Assembly: GCA_030734395.1 (NCBI GenBank)
Contig: JAUZTG010000045.1
Coordinates: forward strand, 1 to 10,721
Length of the DNA: 10,721 bases
Direction of reading: 5' to 3'
Origin: Sarocladium kiliense
Lineage: Eukaryota > Ascomycota > Sordariomycetes > Hypocreales > Sarocladiaceae
This document shows positions 1 through 7,235 of the stretch, piece after piece (positions within the stretch are counted from its first letter, which is position 1; every line of letters starts with the position of its first letter). The translations under genes were made by a program, and so were the position numbers. The notes under the pieces were generated by a model, which saw only the letters and a program-made list of their open reading frames with translations, was not told the DNA's origin and searched no databases.

Positions 1-311
1 TCTCAGGAGGTAGACGTTGGTGCAACCAGAGGCTGATCCTTTGGCCGCGACCAGTGTATCTCTGCTCCTCAGCCCTACTTTCGTTCAACCTGCTGACTTG
101 AAACATTTCTAGCCCAGCGCTTTGCTAATGCAGCCGAGGTGGCCAACAGCAGCAACAAGGTTCAGGTTGTGCAGCGTTGTTGGGTCACGGGATACGCCTT
201 ATCTGGGCCGGGAGAAGGATTTCTAGGAGGCCAGACCACCGAACCATGCCGGGTTTATTGGCTGTCAGCGCTCTGTCGGCCACGATCACCCAGGCTGATC
301 TGAACTCGGAT

Positions 312-408
312 GCGTTGGTGAATCCTGTTCCGGCGTTAGTTGTGTAACCCAACTGAACTGGTGGGCTCACAAGCGTTGGTGAACCCCTGTTCTGTTGTTG
401 GTTGAATC
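312..408. repeat. Degenerate direct repeat, about 36 bp, two copies
   Basis: The block starting GCGTTGGTGAATCC near 312 recurs about 61 bp later near 373 as GCGTTGGTGAACCCC. Each is followed by related TGTTC...GTT-GTTG sequence. By eye about three quarters of positions match. No coding context or element family is recognised. It may be an old local duplication or chance similarity. Confidence 0.35.
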
Positions 409-426
409 TGCTAGCTAAGCAGATTC
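404..426. repeat. Perfect 8-bp inverted repeat (hairpin-capable)
   Basis: GAATCTGC at 404-411 is matched by its reverse complement GCAGATTC at 419-426, with a 7-nt spacer. It overlaps the second copy of the degenerate direct repeat. No function can be inferred from sequence alone. Confidence 0.45.
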
Positions 427-795
427 GAGCATGCAGGCGGTTATCAAAAGGGTCGGCGACTGGCCCAGAGTGGGTGGAGCTAGCCTGATCACAAGCCAAA
501 AGAGAACCAACATATGAGCGACAACCAACAGCAACAATAACCAACGGCAAAGTAGCAAGCGACAGGCGAAGGCAGAGTCGCGCAATTATTTTCAGGCTCA
601 CTCAATTCCGTGCCATGGATTTCAGTGGCCTCATAGCTCCCTAGGGCTCTGGTACCCATGGGAATGTGCAGCCCCGTCACTTACGCTGTCGTCGGGTTAC
701 TGTGCTATGCAACAGATATCTGCGGTGATAAACGGCTGTATAACCATAGACTCAGCAATTACGCAGTACAATACAGTCTTATATAATGTCACAGT

Positions 796-2054
796 CTATA
801 GATATATAGACATAAGTTCCTCGAAAAGGTCACTATGAAGCAGTTGCGCTGCAGTCGGGCGGTCCTCGGGTAGATACGAGAGTCCCCATTGCAGGATGGC
901 CAGCACAAGTTCAAGCTCAGCCGCGGAAATCTCGGGTCGAAGTCTTTGGATCTTTGCTTCAAGGCTGACATGGAGATCAGGCATTTGATGCTGATCATAC
1001 CATTCTGGATGACTATCGCCACCAGCGTCGTAGAGGCCCTTCCACTGCGCTGGAAGTGGTCCTAGCGTGTCGACGATGAAAGCGATGACAGTGGAATTAG
1101 CCCTCCCCCAGAAGAGAGGACATCCCATATATAGCTGCGCAAACAGACACATAAAGCTCCACATATCAGATGCGAAGCTTGGGTCCGCACCGTGTACTCG
1201 CTCTGGGGCACAGAAAATTGCCGGCGACTGCACCTTCTGCGCCACTGGTGCGCCAGCTCGAATGGCCAGTCCAAAATCGCCAATGAGGATGTCGTCCGTC
1301 ACGAGCTCCTTCTTCGGAGTCATAGGCGCAACTAATTCGCCCGGCTTCCACAGCGCACCTGGTATAATCGCCTTCTTAGGACGCCCGATGTACCGGTACT
1401 TGGTCGTTGCATCATGACCGCCAACGGGGAGGAGGCCGAACATAACATTAGCATCATTCAGGTCTATGCAAGAGTTAGTTGTATAAACTCCGAAGTCTGC
1501 CTTTACGACGAGTAAACAGCAGGCCAGTCCCTGAAGAACGTACCGCGATGCACAATCGCGCAAATGTGAAGCGTCTCTAGCCCTTGTAGCAACTGTTTAG
1601 CAGCCCACATACGGGCAGCAATCGGTTTCTCCCGTGCGTGGTCTCTGAGATTCGGGCCCTGCAGTGGGAGGACAAGGACTCGATGGCTGCCATGGGAGCC
1701 TGCGAGTAAGAATGTATCCTGACACATTAGAAGACGGGAGGTATCTGATACAGCATTGGTGATCTCAGTGTGCATTTGATACTCCCGGTCTCCCGAGTCG
1801 CCCGGTATCATAATCTTGAGGGCAACATCTCTCTTGATGTGTATATCGTAAGCCATCCAGACGATAGAGAAGCCGCCATGGCCCAGCTTGTGCTCAATGC
1901 GATACCTGCCGGCGATGACGTCCCCAATACATATGGGATAGTACAAGCCGCGCAAATATCGCTCCGGATCCTCTGCTACTTCATCCAGCTCGACCTCATC
2001 GTCCGAATCGATAAAGTCACCGCGATCGGCGATTCTGGGCAAATTAGAAGGCAT
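796..2054 (-). CDS. SRPK-like serine/threonine protein kinase, two exons
   Basis: Spliced CDS is complement of 796-1463 joined to 1544-2054, giving 392 residues. The canonical kinase elements appear in order: acidic N-terminal stretch (residues 14-31); Gly-rich loop LGHGGFSIV (57-65); VALK lysine (K80); LPLQGPNL hinge region (about 129-136); catalytic HRD (169-171) and N176; DFG (233-235); APE (256-258); a DMWSF segment; and C-lobe helices to the end. The acidic leader, the hinge and the DLNDANVMFG catalytic segment resemble fungal SRPK-like kinases, which in characterised members phosphorylate Ser/Arg-rich proteins. The substrate here is unknown. The open frame extends three codons upstream to a GTG, but the first ATG is at 2054. 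The usual catalytic-loop Lys is Asn (DLNDAN). All three core catalytic residues are present, so activity is plausible. No membrane segment is seen. Confidence 0.85.
1464..1543 (-). other. Spliceosomal intron in the SRPK-like kinase gene
   Basis: On the minus strand the 80-nt intron begins GTACGT and ends GCATAG, with a branch-site match CTAAC about 15 nt before the acceptor. It is a phase-1 intron that splits the Asp codon of the HRD motif (G before, AC after). Removing it joins two separate open frames into one continuous kinase domain, which strongly supports the call. Confidence 0.92.
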
Positions 2055-2731
2055 CAGTGCCACTTCAGGGCCTGATACAGCTCTAGCCTCCCTCTTTTTT
2101 TTTAGAGAGCGGCTGTAGGATCATGGGGTTCTGGTGGTAGGCGTAGGTGGAATGGTCAGAGTTGTAGCTGTCTCTGCGAAGGCGGGGTTGGATTGGGTTG
2201 TGAAAACAGACCGCTTGGCCCCCCGCTCTCTTTTCAAGCGAATTATAGCATGTCTTCTGCGTTACGGTTAGTGGCAATAAAGGGACCTCAATTGATGCCA
2301 CAGAACCATTAACCCCAACCGTACGTTATTTCTAATTCAGTCTAGCCAATGTAACCCTAATCTTAGCCTGGCCAGCACGTTTCGACCTAACCCTGGCCAA
2401 CGCGGTTCGACCTAACCCTGGCCAACACGTTTCGACCTAAACCTGGCGAACATAGGGTGTCCTATCCCCATACAATACCTAGAATTCAGTACCTAGCGGT
2501 AAGGGTTGCAATGCTAAGTTTCAGTAGCCGCCTACAGGCGCGGTTAATTCTGTCCAAGATTTACGATGGTATGAACGATTGGTCCTAAGATCGGTACAAC
2601 GAGTCTGCACAAGCGCCGTGACAGTATTAGGGAGGCTAATTGGCTGCAAGCGATGGGATATACCAGAGCAGAGCGTCAGACATCTGTATGGTTTACCAAC
2701 TAAGCCTAGAAACGTAGTATATATAGAACGA
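2055..2731. promoter_or_regulatory. Divergent intergenic region between kinase gene and W-rich repeat gene
   Basis: This roughly 680-bp stretch separates a minus-strand gene from a plus-strand gene and so should hold both promoters. It contains a T-run near 2095-2103, a 25-bp tandem repeat with telomere-like cores (2361-2460), and a TATATATA-like run at about 2717-2726 directly before the proposed ATG at 2732. No open frame in it has an ATG and a recognisable product. Promoter function is inferred from position only. Confidence 0.45.
2361..2460. repeat. 25-bp tandem repeat with telomere-like CCTAACCCT cores, four units
   Basis: Units lie at 2361-2385, 2386-2410, 2411-2435 and 2436-2460. The best unit reads CCTAACCCTGGCCAACACGT followed by TTCGA. 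Units 2 and 3 differ at only a couple of positions, unit 1 has a diverged start, and unit 4 keeps only its first half. A further CCCTAA lies just upstream at about 2354-2359. The core resembles the fungal telomere repeat TTAGGG read on the other strand, but it is embedded in a longer unit, so this is a telomere-like or subtelomeric satellite rather than a true telomere. Confidence 0.75.
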
Positions 2732-3801
2732 ATGGAAAACACATACTTGAGATTCACAGACTGGGAAGCGCACAATCTAGTAAACCTACAAGTCAGGAAG
2801 GTTATAGCCTTCATTTCTATCTTACCTCTTATCACTTCTTTCATTTCCTGCCACAGGAAAAGGAATTTGGAAGCCGGCTTCCCACGCCAATATCTGAGCT
2901 CCTGAGCAAGGCTACCATGGAATACTCATATTGCTTTCCCGAAGAGGTCTGGGACGGGGAGATCGGTGATATCAGGATTCGCTGGAGCCCCGGGAGTATA
3001 ACATCCCTGCAGATCAACGTTGAGGCGACGGGCGCAGATATCAGGACATTAAAGGCTCTAACGGAGCATTTCACATACCTGCTGGCCTACCGGCTTCAAG
3101 AAACACAAGCTATCATTAAGTATGAAACCAGGGTGAAGAAGGACAGAGCAAGACCAAGATAAAGGAAGTAAAGCTAATGTTGCCATGACAATAGAGGTGC
3201 ACCACATGATACAACAACAAACAGTGCAACTGGGAAGACAGTTGCCGATGATGACCACATAACAGTGGAAACGAAAGGCGGGGATTTAGGGAAAGGGCAG
3301 CGGAGAACGCATATTTACCTGGCGGGAGTAGGACGAGGGGCGAGTCGATACGACAATGTGAGCGTGAAAGGCGAGAGCGTAACGAGAAGGACCAACAGCG
3401 GGAGTGTATACGCAGAGGAGCTAAGCTGGGGGGCTCATCCCACGGGGACATACGGCGTACCGCGTGGGGAGAGTTCCTCCTCGGCCGCGCAAACGGGGCA
3501 CACGGACTGGGAATGGGATGAGGAGTACAAGATGTATAGGCGGTATAACCACGAGAGCAAGGAGTGGGAGTGGCACGAGGGAGGTGAAGAGGGTGGAGAC
3601 GAAGGAGAGAGGAAGAGGAAGAAGGGTTCTTCTTCGGGGGGGCGAGGGGCTCAGAGTAGGTACTCGGACTGGGAATGGGATGAGGAGTACGGGATGTACA
3701 GGCGGTATGACCACGAGAGCAGCGAGTGGGAGTGGCAGGAGGGAGAGCAACATGGAAGTAGAGAAGGTCAGAAGAAAGGGAAAGGAAAGCGAAGAAGGTG
3801 A
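2732..3801 (+). CDS. Uncharacterised protein with two C-terminal DWEW/MYRRY repeats, three exons
   Basis: Proposed CDS is 2732-2779, 2857-3119 and 3195-3801 (about 305 residues). I do not recognise the family. Exon 1 encodes MENTYLRFTDWEAHNL. Exon 2 continues with EKEFGSRLPTP and a compact, mixed-composition segment that looks globular. Exon 3 opens with a low-complexity Gly/Ser/Thr-rich linker, then has two repeats of about 28 residues starting near residues 208 and 262, each with DWEWDEEY, MYRRY and EWEW motifs. It ends in a highly basic Lys/Arg tail that could act as a nuclear localisation signal. The start is the only in-frame ATG after the last upstream stop. The exon 1 donor is uncertain: GT at 2780, 2792 and 2801 all keep frame with the acceptor at 2856. 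An additional upstream exon cannot be excluded. No enzyme motif is seen. The W/Y/E repeats suggest a binding or scaffold role, but that is a guess. Confidence 0.6.
2780..2856 (+). other. Probable intron 1 of the W-rich repeat gene
   Basis: The acceptor is strong: a pyrimidine-rich run followed by TGCCACAG ending at 2856, with a CTTAC branch-like site at 2821-2825. The donor is ambiguous among GTAAAC at 2780 (preferred as the closest to fungal consensus), GTCAGG at 2792 and GTTATA at 2801. All three leave the reading frame intact and alter the protein by at most seven residues. Confidence 0.6.
3120..3194 (+). other. Intron 2 of the W-rich repeat gene
   Basis: This 75-nt intron starts GTATGA, has a GCTAAT branch-site match near 3173-3178 and ends CAATAG. 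It is phase 2. Splicing bypasses the stops at 3160 and 3175 and joins the exon 2 frame to a frame that is open from 3195 to the stop at 3799-3801. Donor, branch site and acceptor all fit filamentous-fungal consensus. Confidence 0.8.
3503..3745 (+). repeat. Internal near-identical coding repeat, two copies
   Basis: About 81 bp at 3503-3583 is repeated at 3665-3745 with only a handful of substitutions. Both copies encode DWEWDEEY-x-MYRRY-x-HES-x-EWEW. The 162-bp offset includes a diverged Glu/Gly/Lys/Arg-rich spacer. The high nucleotide identity points to a recent duplication within the exon. Confidence 0.85.
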
Positions 3802-3927
3802 CAGGGCGACAGGTGGAGTAGACGCATTACAGATAGGATTGTATAGTTCGGGCGTTAGAGTTTGGGATTGGGTTTGGATTCTATCTAAGCTAGTTATCTT
3901 GCTAAGGCTACTGGAAAAATGACACTC

Positions 3928-4080
3928 GGAAACGCGGTGCGTTTCTTTCCTGTACCCAATCACCATTATCCCTCATCACCCCTGTCTGAACCCTCAGGAA
4001 CGCGCCTCGTTTCCGTTCCAGCCTCAATCATGATCTTCATTTCGAGTACATACCCTTGCTCATAGGAAACGCGGCGCTCT
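3928..4080. repeat. Left cluster of GGAAACGCG palindromes, three copies
   Basis: Copies are at 3928-3946 (GGAAACGCGGTGCGTTTCT), 3997-4014 (GGAACGCGCCTCGTTTCC) and 4065-4080 (GGAAACGCGGCGCTCT, only the left half well preserved). Starts are spaced 69 and 68 bp. The first two are near-palindromes. This cluster fills most of the stretch between the stop at 3801 and the start at 4194. Related copies lie only on the other side of the gene at 4194-6704. Confidence 0.8.
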
Positions 4081-4193
4081 GCATATGCGACCAATAGAAT
4101 TCTGAACACCAGCCAGCATCTCGTCGACGAAAAGGGTCGAAAAAAGGCCGTCGCTTATCAGCGGATTTCGGGCAGGTAACCCTTCGCAACGTA

Positions 4194-6704
4194 ATGGGCT
4201 CCACTTCAATTATCAAACCCAAAACAAACGTTGGCAGTGCCATCATCGACCCTTACCAGGATAACAACACCACAACAACAATCCAACATATTATGGACGG
4301 ATCATTGAGTGTAGAGGAATTGAAAAGACTCCTAGGAGAAGCTGAACAGCGCGCGAGGGAGGAGCGACAACGCGCCGAGAGGGAACAGCAACGCGCCGAG
4401 AGGGAACAGCAACGCGCCGAGAGGGAACAGCAACGCGCCGAGGAAGCGGAGAGAGAACGACAGGAGGAGCGACAACGCGCCGAAGCGTCAGAGGAACAAA
4501 CGCGGCTCACGACACTCGACGAATACATTGCAGCCTGCCATACCTCCGTTTTCTCTCGCTTCGTCATCGAAATAGATCCAAACCTGACCTCGAGGGGCTC
4601 CATCACCAACCCGCGTGACAAGTGGTGTCCGAAAAACCTCAGGCCATGGCCGGACTTCCTTGATCAACAGAAGCTCACCTTCGGTACACTCTACAATTCA
4701 TTTCCTACCGAAAGCCGCGTTTTCGAGAACCGAAACTTCCTGGCCGGCCTCGGGAACAGGATCTCTCAACGACCGATAGCAGACGAGAAGACGCTCGAAT
4801 ATTTCCTACACAATAGCGTGGAGGATCCGGTAAGAGCCATCATACAACAGCTTAAACAGGTGGAAGAGGTCAGCCGGGCTTTTCAGATCGGAGATGGCGT
4901 CGTCTTTGAGAACCATCCCCATGCCCTCAGCGACGTGGCCGAAGAAGTCGTCGAGAGGGGGACTCCATCGACTCCACCGCGGACGCCGGACCACCGAAGA
5001 AATCTCAACCAGTTGCGGCCGGATCAAATCTGCGTCTATCGATCCGACAACACCCTGTTGTCCCGACGCACTATGGTTTACGTCTCCGAGTATAAGCCGC
5101 CCCACAAGTTGACCACTCCGCATCTTCGCCTCGGTCTCCGCGCCATGGACATCCACCGGGAAGTTGTGAACCGAAGGACGATTCCAACTTCTGCAGACCC
5201 TGACGCCCGTTTCCAGTACCACGCGGAGAAGCTGACGGCATCCGCCATCACGCAGACATATCATTACATGATCGAAAGTGGCCTTGAATATGGTCTTCTT
5301 ACCACTGGCGAAGCTATTGTGTTTCTGAAAGTGGACTGGGACGAACCTGAGACTCTATACTATCATCTAGCAGAGCCTGGTCCGGAGGTGTCGGCACATC
5401 CGAACAACTTCCATGTATGTACGGCTGTCGGTCAATATCTAGCGTTCACCCTCATGGCTCTGGGTTCGCCTGGAGAACGACGGGAGATTAGGCAGCAGGA
5501 ACGTCTAAAAGCTATGGATAAGTTGCATACGTGGGCTGAGGACTTCGAATCGACATTACGCTCTATCCCAGAAAATGAACGGTCGGCGTCGTCAGACTAC
5601 TCACCTGGTCATGAACCTACCACCTACAAGGATGTCGATCGGTCGCCGGCCCTGCCCCGCAAAAGGACACGTCGAACTGATGTGTGCCAGATTGGCGAGA
5701 TGTCGTCGACGAAGGACGAGAGGCAGGAACCATCTGATGACGAGTCGGCATCCAGGCCACCGGACACGCCTACACCAACCGGACCAAACACTGGACAAGG
5801 AACCAGGCGGAGCCAGCGACTGGCGTTACGGCGGCGCGGAGGCGGCGGCGAGCAGGATCGGCAGTACTGTACGCAGAAATGTCTTCTCGGGATGACCAAG
5901 GGTGGTTTTCTCGACCCAAAGTGCCCGAATGTGGCACTTCACTGCAAGAGCTGCGCTCCCGCCCACGCACGTCACCCTGTCAATCACGAAGAGTGGCTTC
6001 ACCTGCTCTGGAAGCAGCTGAAACAGTCTCTCGACGACGGAATTAGGCCGTTGGGGCAAGGTGGTGCGCGCGGTGTGCTCTTCCAAGTGACCCTGCTTGC
6101 GCATGGTTACACCTTTGTCAGCAAGGGCACGGTGCGGGCTTTCATCAAAGATCTCGAACACGAGGCTGCTGTCTACGAGCGTCTCAAACCAATCCAGGGC
6201 GTCCACGTGCCTGTATTCCTGGGTGCGGTTGACCTTCGATCGATGAACAAGACATACTACTATGACCACCGGGTCTACGTGGTACACATGACATTCTTGT
6301 CCTGGGGAGGTTGCAGCATCGACAGGGCACAGAGAACTGGCGACATGGACAGGTCGCTCGAAGACGAGGCCATTCGGTCCCTGAGAGCCATGCATCGGGA
6401 GGGCGTGATCCACAAAGATGTGCGACTTGCAAACATGTTGTTCAATCCGGAGACCAACAGGGTCATGGTGATCGACTTTGAACGGGCTTCGCTACTCAAG
6501 CGGCCTCGGCGTCCGTTGGCGCAGCTGGTGCCAAACAAGCGAGCGTGGAAGGCGGAGACGGAGGGAGCCAAAAAAACTCCTGGTGACTCAAGCAAGCGAA
6601 GTCGGGCAAGTCAAAGCTTTTCAGAAGATATTTCGTCAGCCAAATCGGCGTTCTTAGAGTGGAATGCTGACCGATGGACACGCGTCACGAGAGCGCCTTG
6701 CTAG
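4194..6704 (+). CDS. Coiled-coil / PD-(D/E)xK nuclease-like / protein kinase-like fusion (CRN-type composite)
   Basis: An intronless frame of 836 residues. A Glu/Arg/Gln-rich coiled coil spans about residues 45-105. A nuclease-like domain (about 110-430) shows PD at 276-277, EYK at 299-301, Q354 and YGLLTTGEAIVF near 366-377, the order expected for PD-(D/E)xK folds. A charged linker with RKRTRR and RRSQRL basic runs follows. A Cys/His cluster comprises C559, C563, C577, H583, C584 and C587. The kinase-like domain has a Gly loop GQGGARG (621-627), candidate Lys K644, HKD (740-742), N747 and DFE (761-763). The segment after DFE is short, so a full C-lobe is missing. Similar nuclease plus kinase fusions are described among fungal Crinkler-RHS-type effectors; assignment is by motif recall, without a search. 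Start may instead be the ATG at 4293, just before the coiled coil. Cellular role and target are unknown. Confidence 0.75.
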   Translation: MGSTSIIKPKTNVGSAIIDPYQDNNTTTTIQHIMDGSLSVEELKRLLGEAEQRAREERQRAEREQQRAEREQQRAEREQQRAEEAERERQEERQRAEASEEQTRLTTLDEYIAACHTSVFSRFVIEIDPNLTSRGSITNPRDKWCPKNLRPWPDFLDQQKLTFGTLYNSFPTESRVFENRNFLAGLGNRISQRPIADEKTLEYFLHNSVEDPVRAIIQQLKQVEEVSRAFQIGDGVVFENHPHALSDVAEEVVERGTPSTPPRTPDHRRNLNQLRPDQICVYRSDNTLLSRRTMVYVSEYKPPHKLTTPHLRLGLRAMDIHREVVNRRTIPTSADPDARFQYHAEKLTASAITQTYHYMIESGLEYGLLTTGEAIVFLKVDWDEPETLYYHLAEPGPEVSAHPNNFHVCTAVGQYLAFTLMALGSPGERREIRQQERLKAMDKLHTWAEDFESTLRSIPENERSASSDYSPGHEPTTYKDVDRSPALPRKRTRRTDVCQIGEMSSTKDERQEPSDDESASRPPDTPTPTGPNTGQGTRRSQRLALRRRGGGGEQDRQYCTQKCLLGMTKGGFLDPKCPNVALHCKSCAPAHARHPVNHEEWLHLLWKQLKQSLDDGIRPLGQGGARGVLFQVTLLAHGYTFVSKGTVRAFIKDLEHEAAVYERLKPIQGVHVPVFLGAVDLRSMNKTYYYDHRVYVVHMTFLSWGGCSIDRAQRTGDMDRSLEDEAIRSLRAMHREGVIHKDVRLANMLFNPETNRVMVIDFERASLLKRPRRPLAQLVPNKRAWKAETEGAKKTPGDSSKRSRASQSFSEDISSAKSAFLEWNADRWTRVTRAPC
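4368..4451 (+). repeat. 21-bp tandem repeat encoding coiled-coil heptads
   Basis: The unit CAACGCGCCGAGAGGGAACA+G occurs exactly at 4368-4388, 4389-4409 and 4410-4430, with a fourth, diverging unit at 4431-4451. A further CAACGCGCCGA half unit occurs near 4472. Each unit encodes QRAEREQ, one heptad, so copy number changes lengthen or shorten the coiled coil without shifting the frame. Identity between units is perfect at the DNA level, indicating recent slippage or unequal exchange. Confidence 0.92.
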
Positions 6705-6773
6705 CAACTCTACAGTCAATCACCCTACACTTCTATTTGTACATCGTCATGACCCTCAATCGTCAACTCTGCC

Positions 6774-6790
6774 CTACTACTACTACTACT
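6774..6790. repeat. CTA trinucleotide microsatellite
   Basis: About five to six consecutive CTA/TAC units lie 70 bp after the stop codon of the nuclease-kinase gene, in its probable 3' untranslated region. It is a simple repeat with no inferred role. Confidence 0.8.
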
Positions 6791-6828
6791 GTACAAAGGG
6801 TCGCTCAACTACTCCTAGTATAACATGA

Positions 6829-6966
6829 GGAAACGCGCGCCGTTTCTCCTTTTCGTCCAATTATAATCCGTTCGGCTGACCCCGGTCGTTCACCCCCAGG
6901 AACCGCGCGCGTTTCCCGTACAGCTGCTTTACCGAGCAATGACACACGGAAACGCGACGCGTTTCC
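6829..6966. repeat. Right cluster of GGAAACGCG palindromes, three copies
   Basis: Copies are at 6829-6849 (GGAAACGCGCGCCGTTTCTC...), 6899-6916 (GGAACCGCGCGCGTTTCC) and 6948-6966 (GGAAACGCGACGCGTTTCC, a perfect 9+1+9 palindrome containing ACGCGT). The 70-bp spacing between the first two equals the 69-bp spacing of the left cluster, and the spacer sequences partly align (a shared CCAAT...ATCC segment, then CCCNCAGGAA). The last copy shares its flank AATGACAC-x-CGGAAACGCG with the first left copy at 3928. Confidence 0.82.
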
Positions 6967-7097
6967 AGCCAGGGCGCCCAATCGGGTCCTTTCCTTTAGG
7001 TAGCCAAGTCTATCAGAGTGGGCGCCCATTTCCTCAACCCCTGTAGCAGCTCTGCCTGCCTCCTTAGAGAAGCATGGGTTGTGGCTTCAGGAGCATT

Positions 7098-7100
<3 letters not shown>

Positions 7101-7132
<32 letters not shown>
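7101..7132 (+). repeat. (AG)16 dinucleotide microsatellite
   Basis: Sixteen uninterrupted AG units lie just upstream of the OrsD reading frame. If translation began at the ATG at 7074 they would encode an Arg-Glu run. The better start at 7236 leaves them in the 5' untranslated region, the more usual place for GA repeats. Confidence 0.95.
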
Positions 7133-7136
<4 letters not shown>

Positions 7137-7235
7137 CTAGCTAAACAAATTCCGAACCTTGTTCCTGCACTTGTTCTTTCAACCGTAAGCTACGTGAACC
7201 GCGAAAGCCTATTTGCCCTCCCTCCCGGTCTAGCA

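Larger units (their letters stand above)
1..795. other. Left intergenic region, no supported gene
   Basis: No convincing gene is seen. The longest minus-strand open frame (185-601) has no ATG at its start and no recognisable domain. Its Leu/Val-rich beginning only mimics a signal peptide. The part nearest the kinase gene (about 600-795) is AT-richer and is the likely 3' untranslated and terminator region of that minus-strand gene. Two small structures occur: a degenerate direct repeat at about 312-347 and 373-408, and a hairpin-capable inverted repeat at 404-426. Confidence 0.5.

Noticed and set aside
1..106. Minus-strand frame from ATG at 106 open for 35 codons to the left edge
   Set aside because: An open run of this length is expected often by chance. 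The codon pattern is not coding-like and no motif is seen.
185..601. Minus-strand open frame with a Leu/Val-rich, signal-peptide-like start
   Set aside because: Its first codon is GTG, no in-frame ATG supports the hydrophobic start, no domain is recognised, and it overlaps local repeats.
2351..2360. CCCTAA as evidence of a chromosome end
   Set aside because: There is only one such hexamer plus related cores inside a longer repeat, and unique genes lie on both sides, so it is interstitial.
2401..2412. GGTTCGACC resembling a tRNA B box
   Set aside because: It is part of the 25-bp tandem repeat, has no paired T-arm, and no A box or acceptor stem lies upstream.
3421..3966. Minus-strand 181-codon frame opposite exon 3 of the W-rich repeat gene
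   Set aside because: Its Leu/Pro/Ser-rich product is the antisense of the purine-rich repeat exon. The plus-strand frame with spliced upstream exons explains the sequence better.
5826..6413. Minus-strand 195-codon frame opposite the kinase-like domain
   Set aside because: The plus strand encodes recognisable kinase motifs through the same bases, so this is a shadow frame.
7074..7235. ATG at 7074 as the start of the OrsD protein
   Set aside because: It would translate the AG microsatellite as an Arg-Glu run with no conserved-looking sequence. The ATG at 7236 directly precedes the recognisable protein.
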